From assembly GCF_000759715.1 (NCBI RefSeq), contig NZ_BBLU01000002.1, positions 1 through 64,000 of the forward strand: DNA of 64,000 nucleotides, given 5' to 3'. The position numbers and the translations under genes are program-made. Position 1 is the first letter of the stretch; the number at the start of each line of letters is the position of its first letter. This document shows positions 18,052-26,886 of the stretch, piece by piece. This DNA is from Demequina mangrovi. Lineage in GTDB: Bacteria; Actinomycetota; Actinomycetes; Actinomycetales; Demequinaceae. The notes beneath the pieces are model-generated. The model was given only the letters and a program-made list of their open reading frames with translations. It was not told the origin of the DNA and did no database searches.

Positions 18052-19479
18052 ATGGCGGGATCACCCGAGCGCGCGCCGGTCAAGCTGTCGCTGCTCACCA
18101 TGACCACGATGGTGGTCGGCACCATGGTGGGCGCGGGCGTCTTCACCCTCCCCCAGCGCTTCGCCGCCGCGACCGGCGTGAGCGGCGCGCTCATCGCGTG
18201 GACCATCGCGGGAGCCGGCACGCTCACCCTCGCGCTGATGTTCCAGGCCCTCTCGAACCGCAAGCCGCACCTCGACGCGGGCATCTACGCGTACGCGAAG
18301 GCGGGCTTCGGCGAGTACCTCGGCTTCTTCTCCGCCTTCGGCTACTGGGCGACCACCTGCGTGGGCAACGTCGCCTTCTGGGTGCTCATCATGTCGACGC
18401 TCGGCGGGCTGTTCCCGGCGCTGGGCGAGGGCGACACCATCCTCGCGGTCGCGCTGTCGACCGCGGGGCTGTGGGGCTTCTACCTGCTGGTCCGCCAGGG
18501 CGTGAGGGAGGCGGCCGCGATCAACCGCATCGTCACCTTCGCGAAGCTGGTGCCCATCCTGGTCTTCATCGTGATCGCGCTCTTCTACGTCGATCCCCAG
18601 GTGTTCGCCGACAACATGTCCGGACAGGGCGGTGAGCCGCTGTTCGACCAGGTCAAGGCGACGATGCTCGTCATGGTCTTCGTCTTTCTCGGCGTCGAGG
18701 GCGCGAGCGTGTACTCGCGGCACGCCAAGCGGCGCGAGGACGTGGGCCGCGCGACGGTCCTCGGCTACCTGAGCGTGTTCGCGATCTTCGCCTCGGTCAC
18801 GATGGTGTCCTACGGGATCATGCCGGTCGCCGAGATGGCGGAGCTGCGCCAGCCGTCGATGGCGGGCGTGCTCGAGGCTGCGGTCGGGGGCTGGGGCTCG
18901 GTCTTCGTCAGCGTGGGGCTCATCGTGTCGATCCTGGGCGCGTACCTCGCGTGGACGATGATCGCCGCGGAGCTGCTCTTCGTGGCCGCCAAGGACGGGG
19001 ACATGCCGCGGTTCCTCGCCCGGCAGTCGAGCCGCGACGTGCCGGTCGCGGCCCTCCTCACCACCTCGTGGCTCACGCAGGGGGTGCTGCTGGTGGTCCT
19101 GGTCTCCGCCGACGCCGTCAACTTCATGGTCGACCTCACGAGCGCGCTGTCGCTCATCCCGTTCCTCTTCGCGGCCGGGTACCTGCTGAAGATCGCGGCC
19201 CTGCGCGACGGCTATGACGAGGCCCGGTCCCGACGGCGGGAGCTGGCGCTCGGGATCCTCACGACCGCGTACGTGGCGTTCCTGCTGTTCGCGGCCGGGC
19301 TGACGTTCGTGCTGGTGTCCGCGATCATCTACGCCCCCGCGTCGATCCTGTTCATCATGGTGAGGCGCGAGCAGGGTCGCCGATGGTTCAGCCCGCGCGA
19401 GAGCATCATCCTCGCGGTGTCGCTCGCGGCGGCCGCCGTGGGCGCGGTGGGCCTCGCCACGGGCTGGCTCAGCATCTAG
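18052..19479 (+). CDS. APC-family amino acid permease/antiporter
   Basis: A 475-residue, 12-13-helix transporter of the amino acid-polyamine-organocation superfamily. The first helix carries VVGTMVGAGVFTLPQRFA, the glycine-rich substrate-binding break. Later helices and PHLDAGIYAYAKAGFGEYLG match the basic amino acid/polyamine antiporter (ArcD-like) group. Substrate is inferred only. GGAGGGAGGAGG precedes the ATG. A TACGTT -10 candidate lies at 18023-18028. It is divergent from the M28 peptidase, so peptide breakdown and amino-acid exchange may be paired. Confidence 0.87.
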   Translation: MAGSPERAPVKLSLLTMTTMVVGTMVGAGVFTLPQRFAAATGVSGALIAWTIAGAGTLTLALMFQALSNRKPHLDAGIYAYAKAGFGEYLGFFSAFGYWATTCVGNVAFWVLIMSTLGGLFPALGEGDTILAVALSTAGLWGFYLLVRQGVREAAAINRIVTFAKLVPILVFIVIALFYVDPQVFADNMSGQGGEPLFDQVKATMLVMVFVFLGVEGASVYSRHAKRREDVGRATVLGYLSVFAIFASVTMVSYGIMPVAEMAELRQPSMAGVLEAAVGGWGSVFVSVGLIVSILGAYLAWTMIAAELLFVAAKDGDMPRFLARQSSRDVPVAALLTTSWLTQGVLLVVLVSADAVNFMVDLTSALSLIPFLFAAGYLLKIAALRDGYDEARSRRRELALGILTTAYVAFLLFAAGLTFVLVSAIIYAPASILFIMVRREQGRRWFSPRESIILAVSLAAAAVGAVGLATGWLSI

Positions 19480-19553
19480 CGGCGCGGCGCGTCCGGCCTG
19501 GCAGCAGCACGATGCGCGGTTAGGTTCGGGTCACCCGGATCGAAGGACGCGCC

Positions 19554-20111
19554 ATGGAAACGACACCTCCCGGCTTCTTCAGCCGTCACCGCGACGAGCT
19601 GATCCTCCAGGCGATCGGCAGCCTGGTGCTCGGCATGATCGTGTCGCTCGCGCTCTACGTGGTCGACCAGATGCGCGAGGACGCCCGCAACGCCCGCGAC
19701 GAGTCGCTCGGGAACTCGCTGTTCGTGCGGCAGGCGGTCATGGCCGACCGCGACATCCTCCCGTTCTCCGCGCTGTACCTGGCCGACGCGCAGCTGAGCG
19801 GGCTGGACCTGTCCGGCGCCGACCTCTCCGACGCCGTCCTCGCGGGCGCCGAGCTCAAGGAGACCGACCTGTCCGGCGCCGACCTGTCCGAGGCGGACCT
19901 CTCCGGCGCGGACCTCAGCGGAGCCGTGCTCACGGGCGCGGCGCTCGCGGAGGCGAACCTGTCGGACGCGGATCTCAGCGGCGCCGATCTCTCGGGCGCG
20001 GACCTCACCCAGGCGATCGCGGACGGCGCGACCTACGACGCCGGCGACCCTCCCCTGGGCGCCGACGCGCTTCTGACCTCGCTCGCGGTCGGCGACGAGG
20101 ACGACGACTGA
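19554..20111 (+). CDS. Membrane-anchored pentapeptide-repeat protein
   Basis: A 185-residue protein. One membrane helix lies at residues 16-39, then a short charged linker, then about 17 pentapeptide repeats of the A(D/N)LSG type from residue 73 to 157, predicted to form a right-handed quadrilateral beta-helix. A short acidic tail ends in DEDDD. Pentapeptide proteins can mimic DNA or scaffold membranes, and no function can be read here. A TAGGTT -10 candidate is at 19521-19526, with GAAGGA as ribosome site. It converges with the DUF2235 gene, 9 nt apart. Confidence 0.85.
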   Translation: METTPPGFFSRHRDELILQAIGSLVLGMIVSLALYVVDQMREDARNARDESLGNSLFVRQAVMADRDILPFSALYLADAQLSGLDLSGADLSDAVLAGAELKETDLSGADLSEADLSGADLSGAVLTGAALAEANLSDADLSGADLSGADLTQAIADGATYDAGDPPLGADALLTSLAVGDEDDD

Positions 20112-20120
20112 CCCGCCCGG

Positions 20121-21167
20121 CTACACGGGCACCACGTCGATGCCGCCGTCGAGCGCCGGCTTGAGCCTCGGCGGGCGGTAGTCCGGGTTCTGGTCGAAGC
20201 GCTCCTTGGCCGTGGAGGCGACGGCCTGGTCCGGGCCGCGCGTGAGGGCGATCAGGCGATGCAGCGGCCGCCAGACCTTGAACACGCCCACCCGTCCCAC
20301 GCCGAGCCCGCCGTCGACCGCCTTCCCCGGGAGCGCGCCCAGGCCTGTGTCGAGGCCCTGGCCTGCCGCCTTCGCACCGATCCATCGCAGCGCGATGTCG
20401 GAGAGGCCGCGATCCGGGTGCCCGCCGCCCACGTTGGAGTGGCCGCCGGCGAACCACACCTGCTCGGCGACCTGATCCGGCGCATCCTGCGGGATCTTCC
20501 ACAGCGTGGGGGCGAAGGTCTTGCGCTGCTCGTCGATCGCGAGCGCGTGGAAGGCCGCCTTGACCGTCGAGGACAGGTCCGTGTCGTGGAAGCCCCACTT
20601 CTTGTTGAGGCGCCTGATCAACGGGTTGTCGAAGCCGGGGATGCCGAGCGATCCGACCGTGTCGAAGACGCCGATGAACCGGATCCCGAAGTCCGGGTGG
20701 GAGTGCTCCTTGCGGAACGCCACGGCCTTCTCGCCGTTGGGATGCGCCTCAGGCGCCGGGTCACGGTAGAGGGCGTACGCCTCGTCGATGAGCGCCTTCA
20801 CCTGGTCCTCGTCACGACCTTCGGTCGTGATCACCCCGACGTTCCTGATGAAGCCCGCGAGGCTGCGCGCCGTGTAGGCCCCGCGGCTGTAGCCGAACAG
20901 GAACACGTCGTCGCCGTGCTCGTAGTGCTTCACCACGTGCGCGTAGCCGTCGCGCACGTTCTGGGACAGCCCCCACCCGAAGGCGCCCCCGGCCAGCCGG
21001 GTGACCATGGCGCCGACGACGCCGACCCCCTCGTCGTAGCCGACCTTCTGCTCGATCCCGTCGGCGGCGACGTCCGGGATGCTCTTCTTGAGCGTGGCGA
21101 TGTTGGTCGCGTTCTTCTGGTCGGCCCTGCTCCACGTGCCGTCGCACAGCACCACGATGCGCTTCAT
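20121..21167 (-). CDS. DUF2235 alpha/beta hydrolase (Tle1-like)
   Basis: A 348-residue protein of the DUF2235 family, related to type VI secretion phospholipases of the Tle1 group but lacking any secretion domain. It starts KRIVVLCDGTW. The nucleophile elbow is GYSRGAYTAR (Ser near residue 95), the Asp is in IGVFDTVGS and the His is in AGGHSNVGGGH, completing a Ser-Asp-His triad. There is no signal peptide, so it is cytosolic. The substrate is probably a lipid or ester. It has no type VI neighbours. Confidence 0.87.
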   Translation of the reverse strand: MKRIVVLCDGTWSRADQKNATNIATLKKSIPDVAADGIEQKVGYDEGVGVVGAMVTRLAGGAFGWGLSQNVRDGYAHVVKHYEHGDDVFLFGYSRGAYTARSLAGFIRNVGVITTEGRDEDQVKALIDEAYALYRDPAPEAHPNGEKAVAFRKEHSHPDFGIRFIGVFDTVGSLGIPGFDNPLIRRLNKKWGFHDTDLSSTVKAAFHALAIDEQRKTFAPTLWKIPQDAPDQVAEQVWFAGGHSNVGGGHPDRGLSDIALRWIGAKAAGQGLDTGLGALPGKAVDGGLGVGRVGVFKVWRPLHRLIALTRGPDQAVASTAKERFDQNPDYRPPRLKPALDGGIDVVPV

Positions 21168-21295
21168 CGCGCCCTCCCCCCTCGGAGCCCGCGGGGACGC
21201 GGCCTCACCCGACCATTCGACTCCCGCGCGCCGAGCGGTGTCAACCGCGCGGAACGGTCAACGCCCTGGTGCGGGCTGGTGCGCGGATGCGCGGC

Positions 21296-21997
21296 TCAGA
21301 ACGGGAGCGCGAGGGTGTGCGCGGTGTGCTCGACCTTGGCCGCGAGGTAGCGGGCGTTCGCGTCGGTGAGGTGCACGTCGGTGGGGACGCGCTGCTCCAC
21401 GGCGATGCCGAGCACCTCGAGCTGCGCCGCCTTGTCGGGGTTGTTGCTCAGCAGCCGGATGCGGTCGGCGCCGACGGCCGCGAGCATCTGCGCCGCCGGG
21501 GCGTAGTTACGCTCGTCCTCGCCGTGGCCGAGCGCGACGTTCGCCTCGTACGTGTCCAGCCCGGCGTCCTGGAGCGCATAGGCGTCGAGCTTCGCGTAGA
21601 GGCCGATGCCGCGGCCCTCCTGGCGCAGGTACAGCAGGAACCCGCCCGCCTCCTCGATCCGGGCCACGGCCTCCCGCAGCTGCGTCCCGCAGTCGCATCG
21701 CTCCGAGCCGAGCACGTCGCCGGTGAGGCACTCGGAGTGCGGGCGCACCAGGGGCGCCTCGCCTCCGGCCTCCGCGCGGGCGAGCGCGCCCTCCCAGTCC
21801 CCGAGCCCGAGCGCGAGGTGCTCCTTGCCGTCGACCAGGCCCTCGAAGGTCATGACGCGCGCCGTGGTCGCGTAGCCGTCGGCGAAGCGCAGCGGCACCG
21901 TCACGGCGGTGCGGACCGTCGCGACCGGCGGGTCGAGCGGCTCGGGCAGGACGGCATCGTCCGCGGCGGCACGGCGGCTGGGGCAGATCGTGGTCAT
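21296..21997 (-). CDS. ribA: GTP cyclohydrolase II
   Basis: A 233-residue monofunctional RibA, opening the GTP ring at the first step of riboflavin synthesis. Zinc cysteines lie in GSERCDCGTQL. Substrate motifs are RPHSECLTGD and RQEGRGIGLYAKL. The catalytic region continues to NNPDKAAQLE. It lacks the DHBP synthase (RibB) half that is fused in many actinobacteria, and no other rib gene is nearby, so it is a stand-alone copy. The ATG follows AGGAGG. No FMN riboswitch core was seen upstream. Confidence 0.92.
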   Translation of the reverse strand: MTTICPSRRAAADDAVLPEPLDPPVATVRTAVTVPLRFADGYATTARVMTFEGLVDGKEHLALGLGDWEGALARAEAGGEAPLVRPHSECLTGDVLGSERCDCGTQLREAVARIEEAGGFLLYLRQEGRGIGLYAKLDAYALQDAGLDTYEANVALGHGEDERNYAPAAQMLAAVGADRIRLLSNNPDKAAQLEVLGIAVEQRVPTDVHLTDANARYLAAKVEHTAHTLALPF

Positions 21998-22096
21998 GGC
22001 AGCCTCCTGAGGTCTCGCGCGCCCGGGCGCGGGCGCGTTGGGTGACGCAACAACCGCCGTGACGCGGTGATTCCCGGCGTCCGAGCGCCCCGGTGG

Positions 22097-22138
22097 TGCA
22101 TGGGTGCACGGTTCAGCGGCAGAACGCGCACCCATGCA
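22097..22138. repeat. Long inverted repeat in ribA/glucosidase spacer
   Basis: TGCATGGGTGC (22097-22107) is perfectly complementary to GCACCCATGCA (22128-22138). A second small stem GTTC/GAAC (22111-22114 with 22122-22125) lies inside. The element lies 100 nt upstream of the ribA start, so it could fold in the ribA leader or bind a dimeric regulator. No terminator-like U tract follows. Confidence 0.55.
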
Positions 22139-22218
22139 ACACAGGGACGTGGGGACCCGATCGCGCGAGGGTCCGAACCGCGGGACCGTGCGGCCGGCTC
22201 GGGACGCACCGGCCCGGT

Positions 22219-22247
22219 TTGCGCGCCCGCCATGTAACCGCTTACAT
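22219..22247 (+). promoter_or_regulatory. Glucosidase promoter with overlapping LacI-family operator
   Basis: ATGTAACCGCTTACAT (22232-22247) is a near-perfect palindrome with the central CG typical of LacI-family operators. A -35-like TTGCGC (22219-22224) is 17 nt before a -10-like TTACAT (22242-22247), so the operator covers the -10. The lacI-type gene downstream of the glucosidase is the obvious candidate repressor. Confidence 0.75.
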
Positions 22248-22309
22248 TGGGCGGCAATCGCCGCTTCGCCTCCCGCGCGCGGCCGCTACCGCATGACCGA
22301 GAGGACACC

Positions 22310-23992
22310 GTGGCCCACACCGTCGCCGCCGCCCCCGCCACCGCAGCCGCCCAGCGCACCGAGTGGTGGCGCTCCTCGGTGATCTATCAGATCTACCCGC
22401 GCTCGTTCGCCGACTCGAGCGGCTCGGGCGTGGGCGATCTGGGCGGCATCACCCAGCGCCTCGAGAGCCTTAAGGACCTCGGCGTCGACGCGATCTGGCT
22501 GTCCCCGTTCTACCGCTCCCCGCAGAAGGACGCCGGCTACGACGTCTCCGACTTCCGCGACGTGGACCCGCTGTTCGGCACGCTCGCCGACTTCGACGCG
22601 ATGGTGGCGCGCGCACACGAGCTGGGCCTGCGCGTCATCGCGGACATCGTGCCCAACCACTCGAGCGACCAGCACGAGTGGTTCCAGGCCGCGCTGGCGG
22701 CGGGCCCGGGCTCGCAGGAGCGCGAGCGCTACATCTTCCGCGACGGCAAGGGCGAGCACGGCGAGCTGCCCCCGAACAACTGGGAGTCCGTCTTCGGCGG
22801 GCCGATGTGGACCCGCGTGACCGAGCCCGACGGTACGCCGGGCCAGTGGTACCTGCACATCTTCGACAGCTCGCAGCCCGACTTCAACTGGGAGCTCGAG
22901 GAGGTCCGCGCCGAGTTCGACGACATCCTGCGCTTCTGGCTCGACCGCGGCGTCGACGGCTTCCGCGTGGACGTCGCGCACGGCCTCATCAAGGCCGAGG
23001 GCCTTCCCGACTTCGTCCAGGACGACGACGAGGCGTCGATGGGCGGCGGTGCCGCGACCCAGTCGCCGTACTGGGCGCAGGACGGCGTCCACGAGGTGTG
23101 GCGCCGGTGGCGCACGGTGGTCGACGAGTACGAGGGCGAGCGCATCCTCGCGGCCGAGGCCTGGGTGTACCCGCTCGACTTCATGGCGAACTGGGTGCGT
23201 CCGGACGAGATGCACCAGACCTTCAACTTCGGCTACATGGAGGCGCACTGGGACGCCACCGAGCTGCGCGAGGTGGTCGACGACTCGATCGCGACCTTCG
23301 GCGCGGTGGGCGCGCCCAGCACCTGGGTGCTGTCCAACCACGACATGATCCGCCACGCGACCCGCCTCGCGCTGGGCAAGGACACTCCGCAGGGCCACGG
23401 AATCGGCCCGGCGAGCCCCGGCCTCCCCGACGTCGAGGAGGGCATCCGTCGCGCCCGCGCCGCCTCGCTCTTCATGCTGTCGCTGCCCGGCGGCGCGTAC
23501 CTCTACCAGGGCGAGGAGCTCGGCCTGCCCGAGGCGATCGACATCCCTGACGACGCCCGTCAGGACCCGACGTGGTTCCGCACCGAGGGCGAGCGCTACG
23601 GCCGTGACGGCTGCCGCGTCCCGCTCCCCTGGGAGGCCGATGCGCCGGCCTTCGGATTCTCCCCCTCCGGCGACGCGTGGCTCCCCCAGCCCGCGGTGTA
23701 CGGCACGCTCGCGCGCGACGCGCAGGCCGGCGTCGAGGGCTCGACGCTCGAGATGTACCGCGCCGCGCTGCGCCTGCGTCACGAGCACGGCCTTGGAACG
23801 GGCACCGGCACCGTCACGTGGGAGGAGGCGCCCGAGGGCGTGCTCATGCACCGCGTCGGCGACGTGCGCGTCATCGCGAACGTGAGCGGCGACCCGGTCC
23901 CCGTCGAGGACGACGTGCTCGTGTCCTCCGCGCCTCTCGTGGACGGCGCGCTCGAGGCCGATGCGACCGTGTGGGTGCGGGTGCGCGGGTAG
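22310..23992 (+). CDS. GH13 alpha-glucosidase (oligo-1,6-glucosidase type)
   Basis: A 560-residue cytosolic glycoside hydrolase that releases glucose from malto- or isomalto-oligosaccharides. Motifs are VIYQIYPRSFADSSGSG at the start, DIVPNHSSDQHEWF, nucleophile D221 in GFRVDVAHGL, acid/base E283 in LAAEAWV and D345 in LSNHD. No signal peptide is present. The GTG at 22310 follows GAGAGGACACC. It leads a cassette with a LacI regulator and a PfkB-type kinase. Confidence 0.92.
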   Translation: MAHTVAAAPATAAAQRTEWWRSSVIYQIYPRSFADSSGSGVGDLGGITQRLESLKDLGVDAIWLSPFYRSPQKDAGYDVSDFRDVDPLFGTLADFDAMVARAHELGLRVIADIVPNHSSDQHEWFQAALAAGPGSQERERYIFRDGKGEHGELPPNNWESVFGGPMWTRVTEPDGTPGQWYLHIFDSSQPDFNWELEEVRAEFDDILRFWLDRGVDGFRVDVAHGLIKAEGLPDFVQDDDEASMGGGAATQSPYWAQDGVHEVWRRWRTVVDEYEGERILAAEAWVYPLDFMANWVRPDEMHQTFNFGYMEAHWDATELREVVDDSIATFGAVGAPSTWVLSNHDMIRHATRLALGKDTPQGHGIGPASPGLPDVEEGIRRARAASLFMLSLPGGAYLYQGEELGLPEAIDIPDDARQDPTWFRTEGERYGRDGCRVPLPWEADAPAFGFSPSGDAWLPQPAVYGTLARDAQAGVEGSTLEMYRAALRLRHEHGLGTGTGTVTWEEAPEGVLMHRVGDVRVIANVSGDPVPVEDDVLVSSAPLVDGALEADATVWVRVRG

Positions 23993-24063
23993 GATTCCCG
24001 CAGGTACGGGCGACCCGGCACCGCGGCGACGCGGCCGGGAGCCGCGACGGAAGGGAGCCGAGG

Positions 24064-25098
24064 GTGGCGACGATCCAGGGGGTCGCCGAGCTGGCGGGCG
24101 TGTCGACCGCGACCGTCTCTCGGGCGCTCGCGGGGAAGTCGACCGTCTCGGCGGCTACCAGGCAGAAGGTCGAGGACGCCGCGCGCGAGCTCGGCTACGT
24201 CGCCTCGGCCACCGCATCGTCCCTCGCCTCCGGTCGCACCCGCAACGTCGGCTTCGTGCTGCCGGTGCTGGGCAGCTGGTACTACGGCAGCGTGCTCAAG
24301 GGCGCCAACCGCGCCCTCGCGGACGCCGGCTACGACATCACGCTCTACCACCTCGAAGACACGGACCGGCATCCCGAGCGCCGCAAGCGGCTCTTCGCGG
24401 AGTTCCTTCAGCGCAAGCGCGTCGACGCCTTCATCGCGGTCTCCGTCGAGCTCACCGACGCCGAGCTCGCGCGCATCCACGACCTGCGCAAGCCGATGGT
24501 CGGTGTCGGTGGCCCCCTCCCCGGCGTCACCACCCTCAGCCTCGACGACGTGGCGGTCGCCTCGCTCGCGACCTCCCACCTCACGTCGCTCGGCCACCGC
24601 CGCATCGGCTTCGTCGGCGGCGAGGAGGGCGACAACCTCGACTTCCAGCTCCCCCGCCACCGGCGCGAGGGCTACGAGGCGGCGCTCGCGGAGGCCGGCA
24701 TCGAGCCCGACCCCCGCCTGCTCGCCGTCGCCGACTTCACCATCCAGGGCGGCTACGAGGCCACCAAGCAGCTCCTCGGCGACCCGCGCGCGCACCCCAC
24801 CGCGATCTTCGCGATCTCCGACGAGACGGCGATCGGCGCGATCCTCGCGGCGCGCGACCTCGGGATCCGCGTGCCCGACGACCTCTCCGTCATCGGCATC
24901 GACGGGCACGAGCTGGGCGAGTTCTTCGAGCTCACCACGGTCGACCAGCACCCGGTCGAGCAGGGACGGCTCGCGGCGCAGGCGCTCCTCGCCGAGCTGC
25001 GTCCCGACAAGGCGGCCACCCCGATCGCCGTCGATCTCCCCTATGAGCTCAAGGTGCGACGCAGCACCGCGGTCCCGCCGGCGAGGCAGCGTGACTGA
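24064..25098 (+). CDS. LacI family transcriptional regulator
   Basis: A 344-residue regulator. Its N-terminal helix-turn-helix is IQGVAELAGVSTATVSRALA (residues 4-23), and the hinge region is YVASATASSLASGRT. A periplasmic-binding-protein-like sensor domain follows to the end. The GTG at 24064 comes after a purine-rich ribosome site (GGAAGGGAGCCGAGG). It is 71 nt after the glucosidase and overlaps the kinase gene by 8 nt, so it is co-transcribed with both. It probably binds the operator at 22232-22247 and senses a sugar. Confidence 0.9.
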   Translation: MATIQGVAELAGVSTATVSRALAGKSTVSAATRQKVEDAARELGYVASATASSLASGRTRNVGFVLPVLGSWYYGSVLKGANRALADAGYDITLYHLEDTDRHPERRKRLFAEFLQRKRVDAFIAVSVELTDAELARIHDLRKPMVGVGGPLPGVTTLSLDDVAVASLATSHLTSLGHRRIGFVGGEEGDNLDFQLPRHRREGYEAALAEAGIEPDPRLLAVADFTIQGGYEATKQLLGDPRAHPTAIFAISDETAIGAILAARDLGIRVPDDLSVIGIDGHELGEFFELTTVDQHPVEQGRLAAQALLAELRPDKAATPIAVDLPYELKVRRSTAVPPARQRD

Positions 25099-25996
25099 CG
25101 TCGACGTGCTGGTGGTCGGGCCGACGAGCGAGAACCTCATCGTCACGCTCGACCGGCTGCCGCGACCCGAGCCGCACACCGTCTTCGCGGAGTCCTCGAC
25201 CACGGTGCTCGGCGGTACCTCCGCCGGCAAGGCGCTCCACCTGGTGGACCGCGGCGTGGCCGCGCTCCTGCTCACCACGCAGGGGGACGATGCCACGGGC
25301 GAGGCGCTCCTGTCCTCGCTGCGCGCGTGCGGGGTCGACGTCCGCGCCGTCCGCACCGACGGCCCGAGCGAGCGCCATCTCAACCTCATGTCGGCCCGGG
25401 GCGAGCGGGTGTCGATCTACCTTCAGGCGGCCGGCGAGATCCCGGACGAGGAGCTCCGGCGCGCTCGGGCCACCGCGAGGGAGGCGCTCGGCCAGGCCCG
25501 CGCGGTGTTCCTCGACCTCGCCGACCTGTCGCGCTCGCTCATCCCCGAGGTCACCGCCCTCGCGCACGAGGTATGGGTCGACATCCACGACTACGACGGC
25601 GCCGAGGCCTTCCACCGGCCGTTCATCGAGGCGGCCGACGTGATCCTGATGAACGGCGACCGCATGGAGAACCCGTCGGTCTACCTCCGCGGGCTGGTCG
25701 AGGGCGGCAAGCGCCTCGGCGTGTGCACCCTGGGCGCGCGCGGCGCGATCGCGGTCGGCTCCGACGGCTCGTTCGCGCGGGTCGAGGCGCCGCGCGTCGA
25801 CGTGGTGGACCCCAACGGCGCGGGCGACGCCTTCGCCGCCGGGGTCCTCTCCCACGCCCTGCGCGTCGGCGGGGCGGAGCGGCTCACGGGCGACGCCCTG
25901 TGGGAGGCGCTCGAGGCGGGCACCGCTCAGGCGACGCGCGCCATCACCAGCAGGCAGCTCTCGCCGCTGCTCGAGCACGCCCCTCCCCGGGGCTAG
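25091..25996 (+). CDS. PfkB family carbohydrate kinase
   Basis: A 301-residue ribokinase-fold kinase. It starts VDVLVVGPTSENLIVTLD, has the GGTSAGKALHL substrate motif and ends with DPNGAGDAFAAG (residues 240-251), where D246 is the catalytic base and the glycines form the anion hole. It is likely to phosphorylate a sugar released or sensed by the cassette, with substrate unknown. The GTG start overlaps the lacI stop by 8 nt. It converges with the next gene with 4 nt of overlap. Confidence 0.85.
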   Translation: MTDVDVLVVGPTSENLIVTLDRLPRPEPHTVFAESSTTVLGGTSAGKALHLVDRGVAALLLTTQGDDATGEALLSSLRACGVDVRAVRTDGPSERHLNLMSARGERVSIYLQAAGEIPDEELRRARATAREALGQARAVFLDLADLSRSLIPEVTALAHEVWVDIHDYDGAEAFHRPFIEAADVILMNGDRMENPSVYLRGLVEGGKRLGVCTLGARGAIAVGSDGSFARVEAPRVDVVDPNGAGDAFAAGVLSHALRVGGAERLTGDALWEALEAGTAQATRAITSRQLSPLLEHAPPRG

Positions 25997-26886
25997 CGCT
26001 CCGCCGCAAGCGGGCGCGGGCGCGGGCGCGTCAGCAGCGCCACGGCGAGGAGCACGGCCGCGACCGCGAAGGCGATCAGCGCGAGCGTCCCGAGCCGGGA
26101 GGCCAGCGCATCGATCCCGTCCTCGGTGACGATCCGCAGCAACGCCTCCGCGGCATCGCCGTCGCTCCCGCCGGGCAGCAGGCGGAGGATCCCGTCGAGC
26201 CCCCACCATGTCAGCACCAGCCACAGCCCGCCGGCGATCGCGCCCACGGCGAGCCCCGCCTTCGCACCGAACCACCGCGTGCGGTGCGTGACCACGAAGC
26301 CGAGCACGATGCACGCGAGCCCCGCCCATAGCGCCCACCGCTGCGCGAGCTCGGCGTATCCGTAGCCCGTGCGGACGCGCTCGAAGGCCTCGGCGCCGAG
26401 CACCCGCACCGGGATGGGCTCGACCACCAGGTCGGGGACCTGCTCCCCCACCACGGGGATGGCGTCGATCTGTGCGTTGACGTAGCCCGAGACGTCGATC
26501 TCGAGACGCAGCGGCCCCGAGGGCCTGTCCTCCGCCGTGATCTCGTCGGACGCCTGCGCGTGGACGGCGTCGATCTGGTCGAGCACCGCCCCGCGGAACT
26601 CGTCGGCGCGCGCGGCGTCCGCGATGACGGCGCGCACCGCCGTGTCGAGCCCCCACCGCTCGGCGTCGAAGCCGGCCTCGGCCATCGCCTCGAGCGCGCT
26701 GTCGGATGCCGCGTCCGCGATGCCGTCGAGGACGGCGTCGCTCTCCAGGGCGCGCACGGCGATGCCGTGCACGGCCGTGCCGTCCTCGACCGTGGAGACG
26801 ACCACGCCCGCGACCGCCCACGCCACGATGAGCATCGCGCCGAGCAGGATCAGGGCGGCCGAGGCGGCGGTCCGGAGACCGCTCAC
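25993..26886 (-). CDS. Predicted membrane protein translationally coupled to glnE
   Basis: A 297-residue protein I do not recognise by family. One N-terminal helix (about 10-32) is followed by an acidic, probably extracytoplasmic domain of about 130 residues with Ala/Asp/Glu-rich helices. Three further helices (about 190-285) and an Arg/Pro-rich tail end the protein. The GTG start (26886) overlaps the glnE stop (GTGA), so it is the third gene of a glnA2-glnE operon. Context hints at a nitrogen- or envelope-related role but nothing proves it. Confidence 0.72.
   Translation of the reverse strand: MSGLRTAASAALILLGAMLIVAWAVAGVVVSTVEDGTAVHGIAVRALESDAVLDGIADAASDSALEAMAEAGFDAERWGLDTAVRAVIADAARADEFRGAVLDQIDAVHAQASDEITAEDRPSGPLRLEIDVSGYVNAQIDAIPVVGEQVPDLVVEPIPVRVLGAEAFERVRTGYGYAELAQRWALWAGLACIVLGFVVTHRTRWFGAKAGLAVGAIAGGLWLVLTWWGLDGILRLLPGGSDGDAAEALLRIVTEDGIDALASRLGTLALIAFAVAAVLLAVALLTRPRPRPLAAER

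Larger units (their letters stand above)
21998..22309. other. 312-bp divergent intergenic region between ribA and alpha-glucosidase
   Basis: No supported gene lies here. It contains the ribA leader with an AGGAGG site, a long inverted repeat (22097-22138), a GC-rich segment, and the LacI-type operator/promoter of the glucosidase gene (22219-22247). Confidence 0.7.

Noticed and set aside
19790-20020. Tandem repeat array that could be a CRISPR or satellite
   Set aside because: The repeats are in-frame pentapeptide codons of a protein with a clear A(D/N)LSG pattern, and there are no spacers.
20121-21167. Type VI secretion effector locus
   Set aside because: The DUF2235 protein has no VgrG, PAAR or immunity neighbour and actinobacteria lack canonical type VI machinery. 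A stand-alone hydrolase is more likely.
21998-22140. Possible FMN riboswitch upstream of ribA
   Set aside because: The conserved FMN core words were not found on the minus strand. Only a simple inverted repeat is present.
22108-22180. tRNA-like D-arm (GTTCAGCGGCAGAAC) suggesting a tRNA gene
   Set aside because: The following bases do not form an anticodon stem or a T arm with GTTC loop, and the segment is better explained as the inside of a long inverted repeat.
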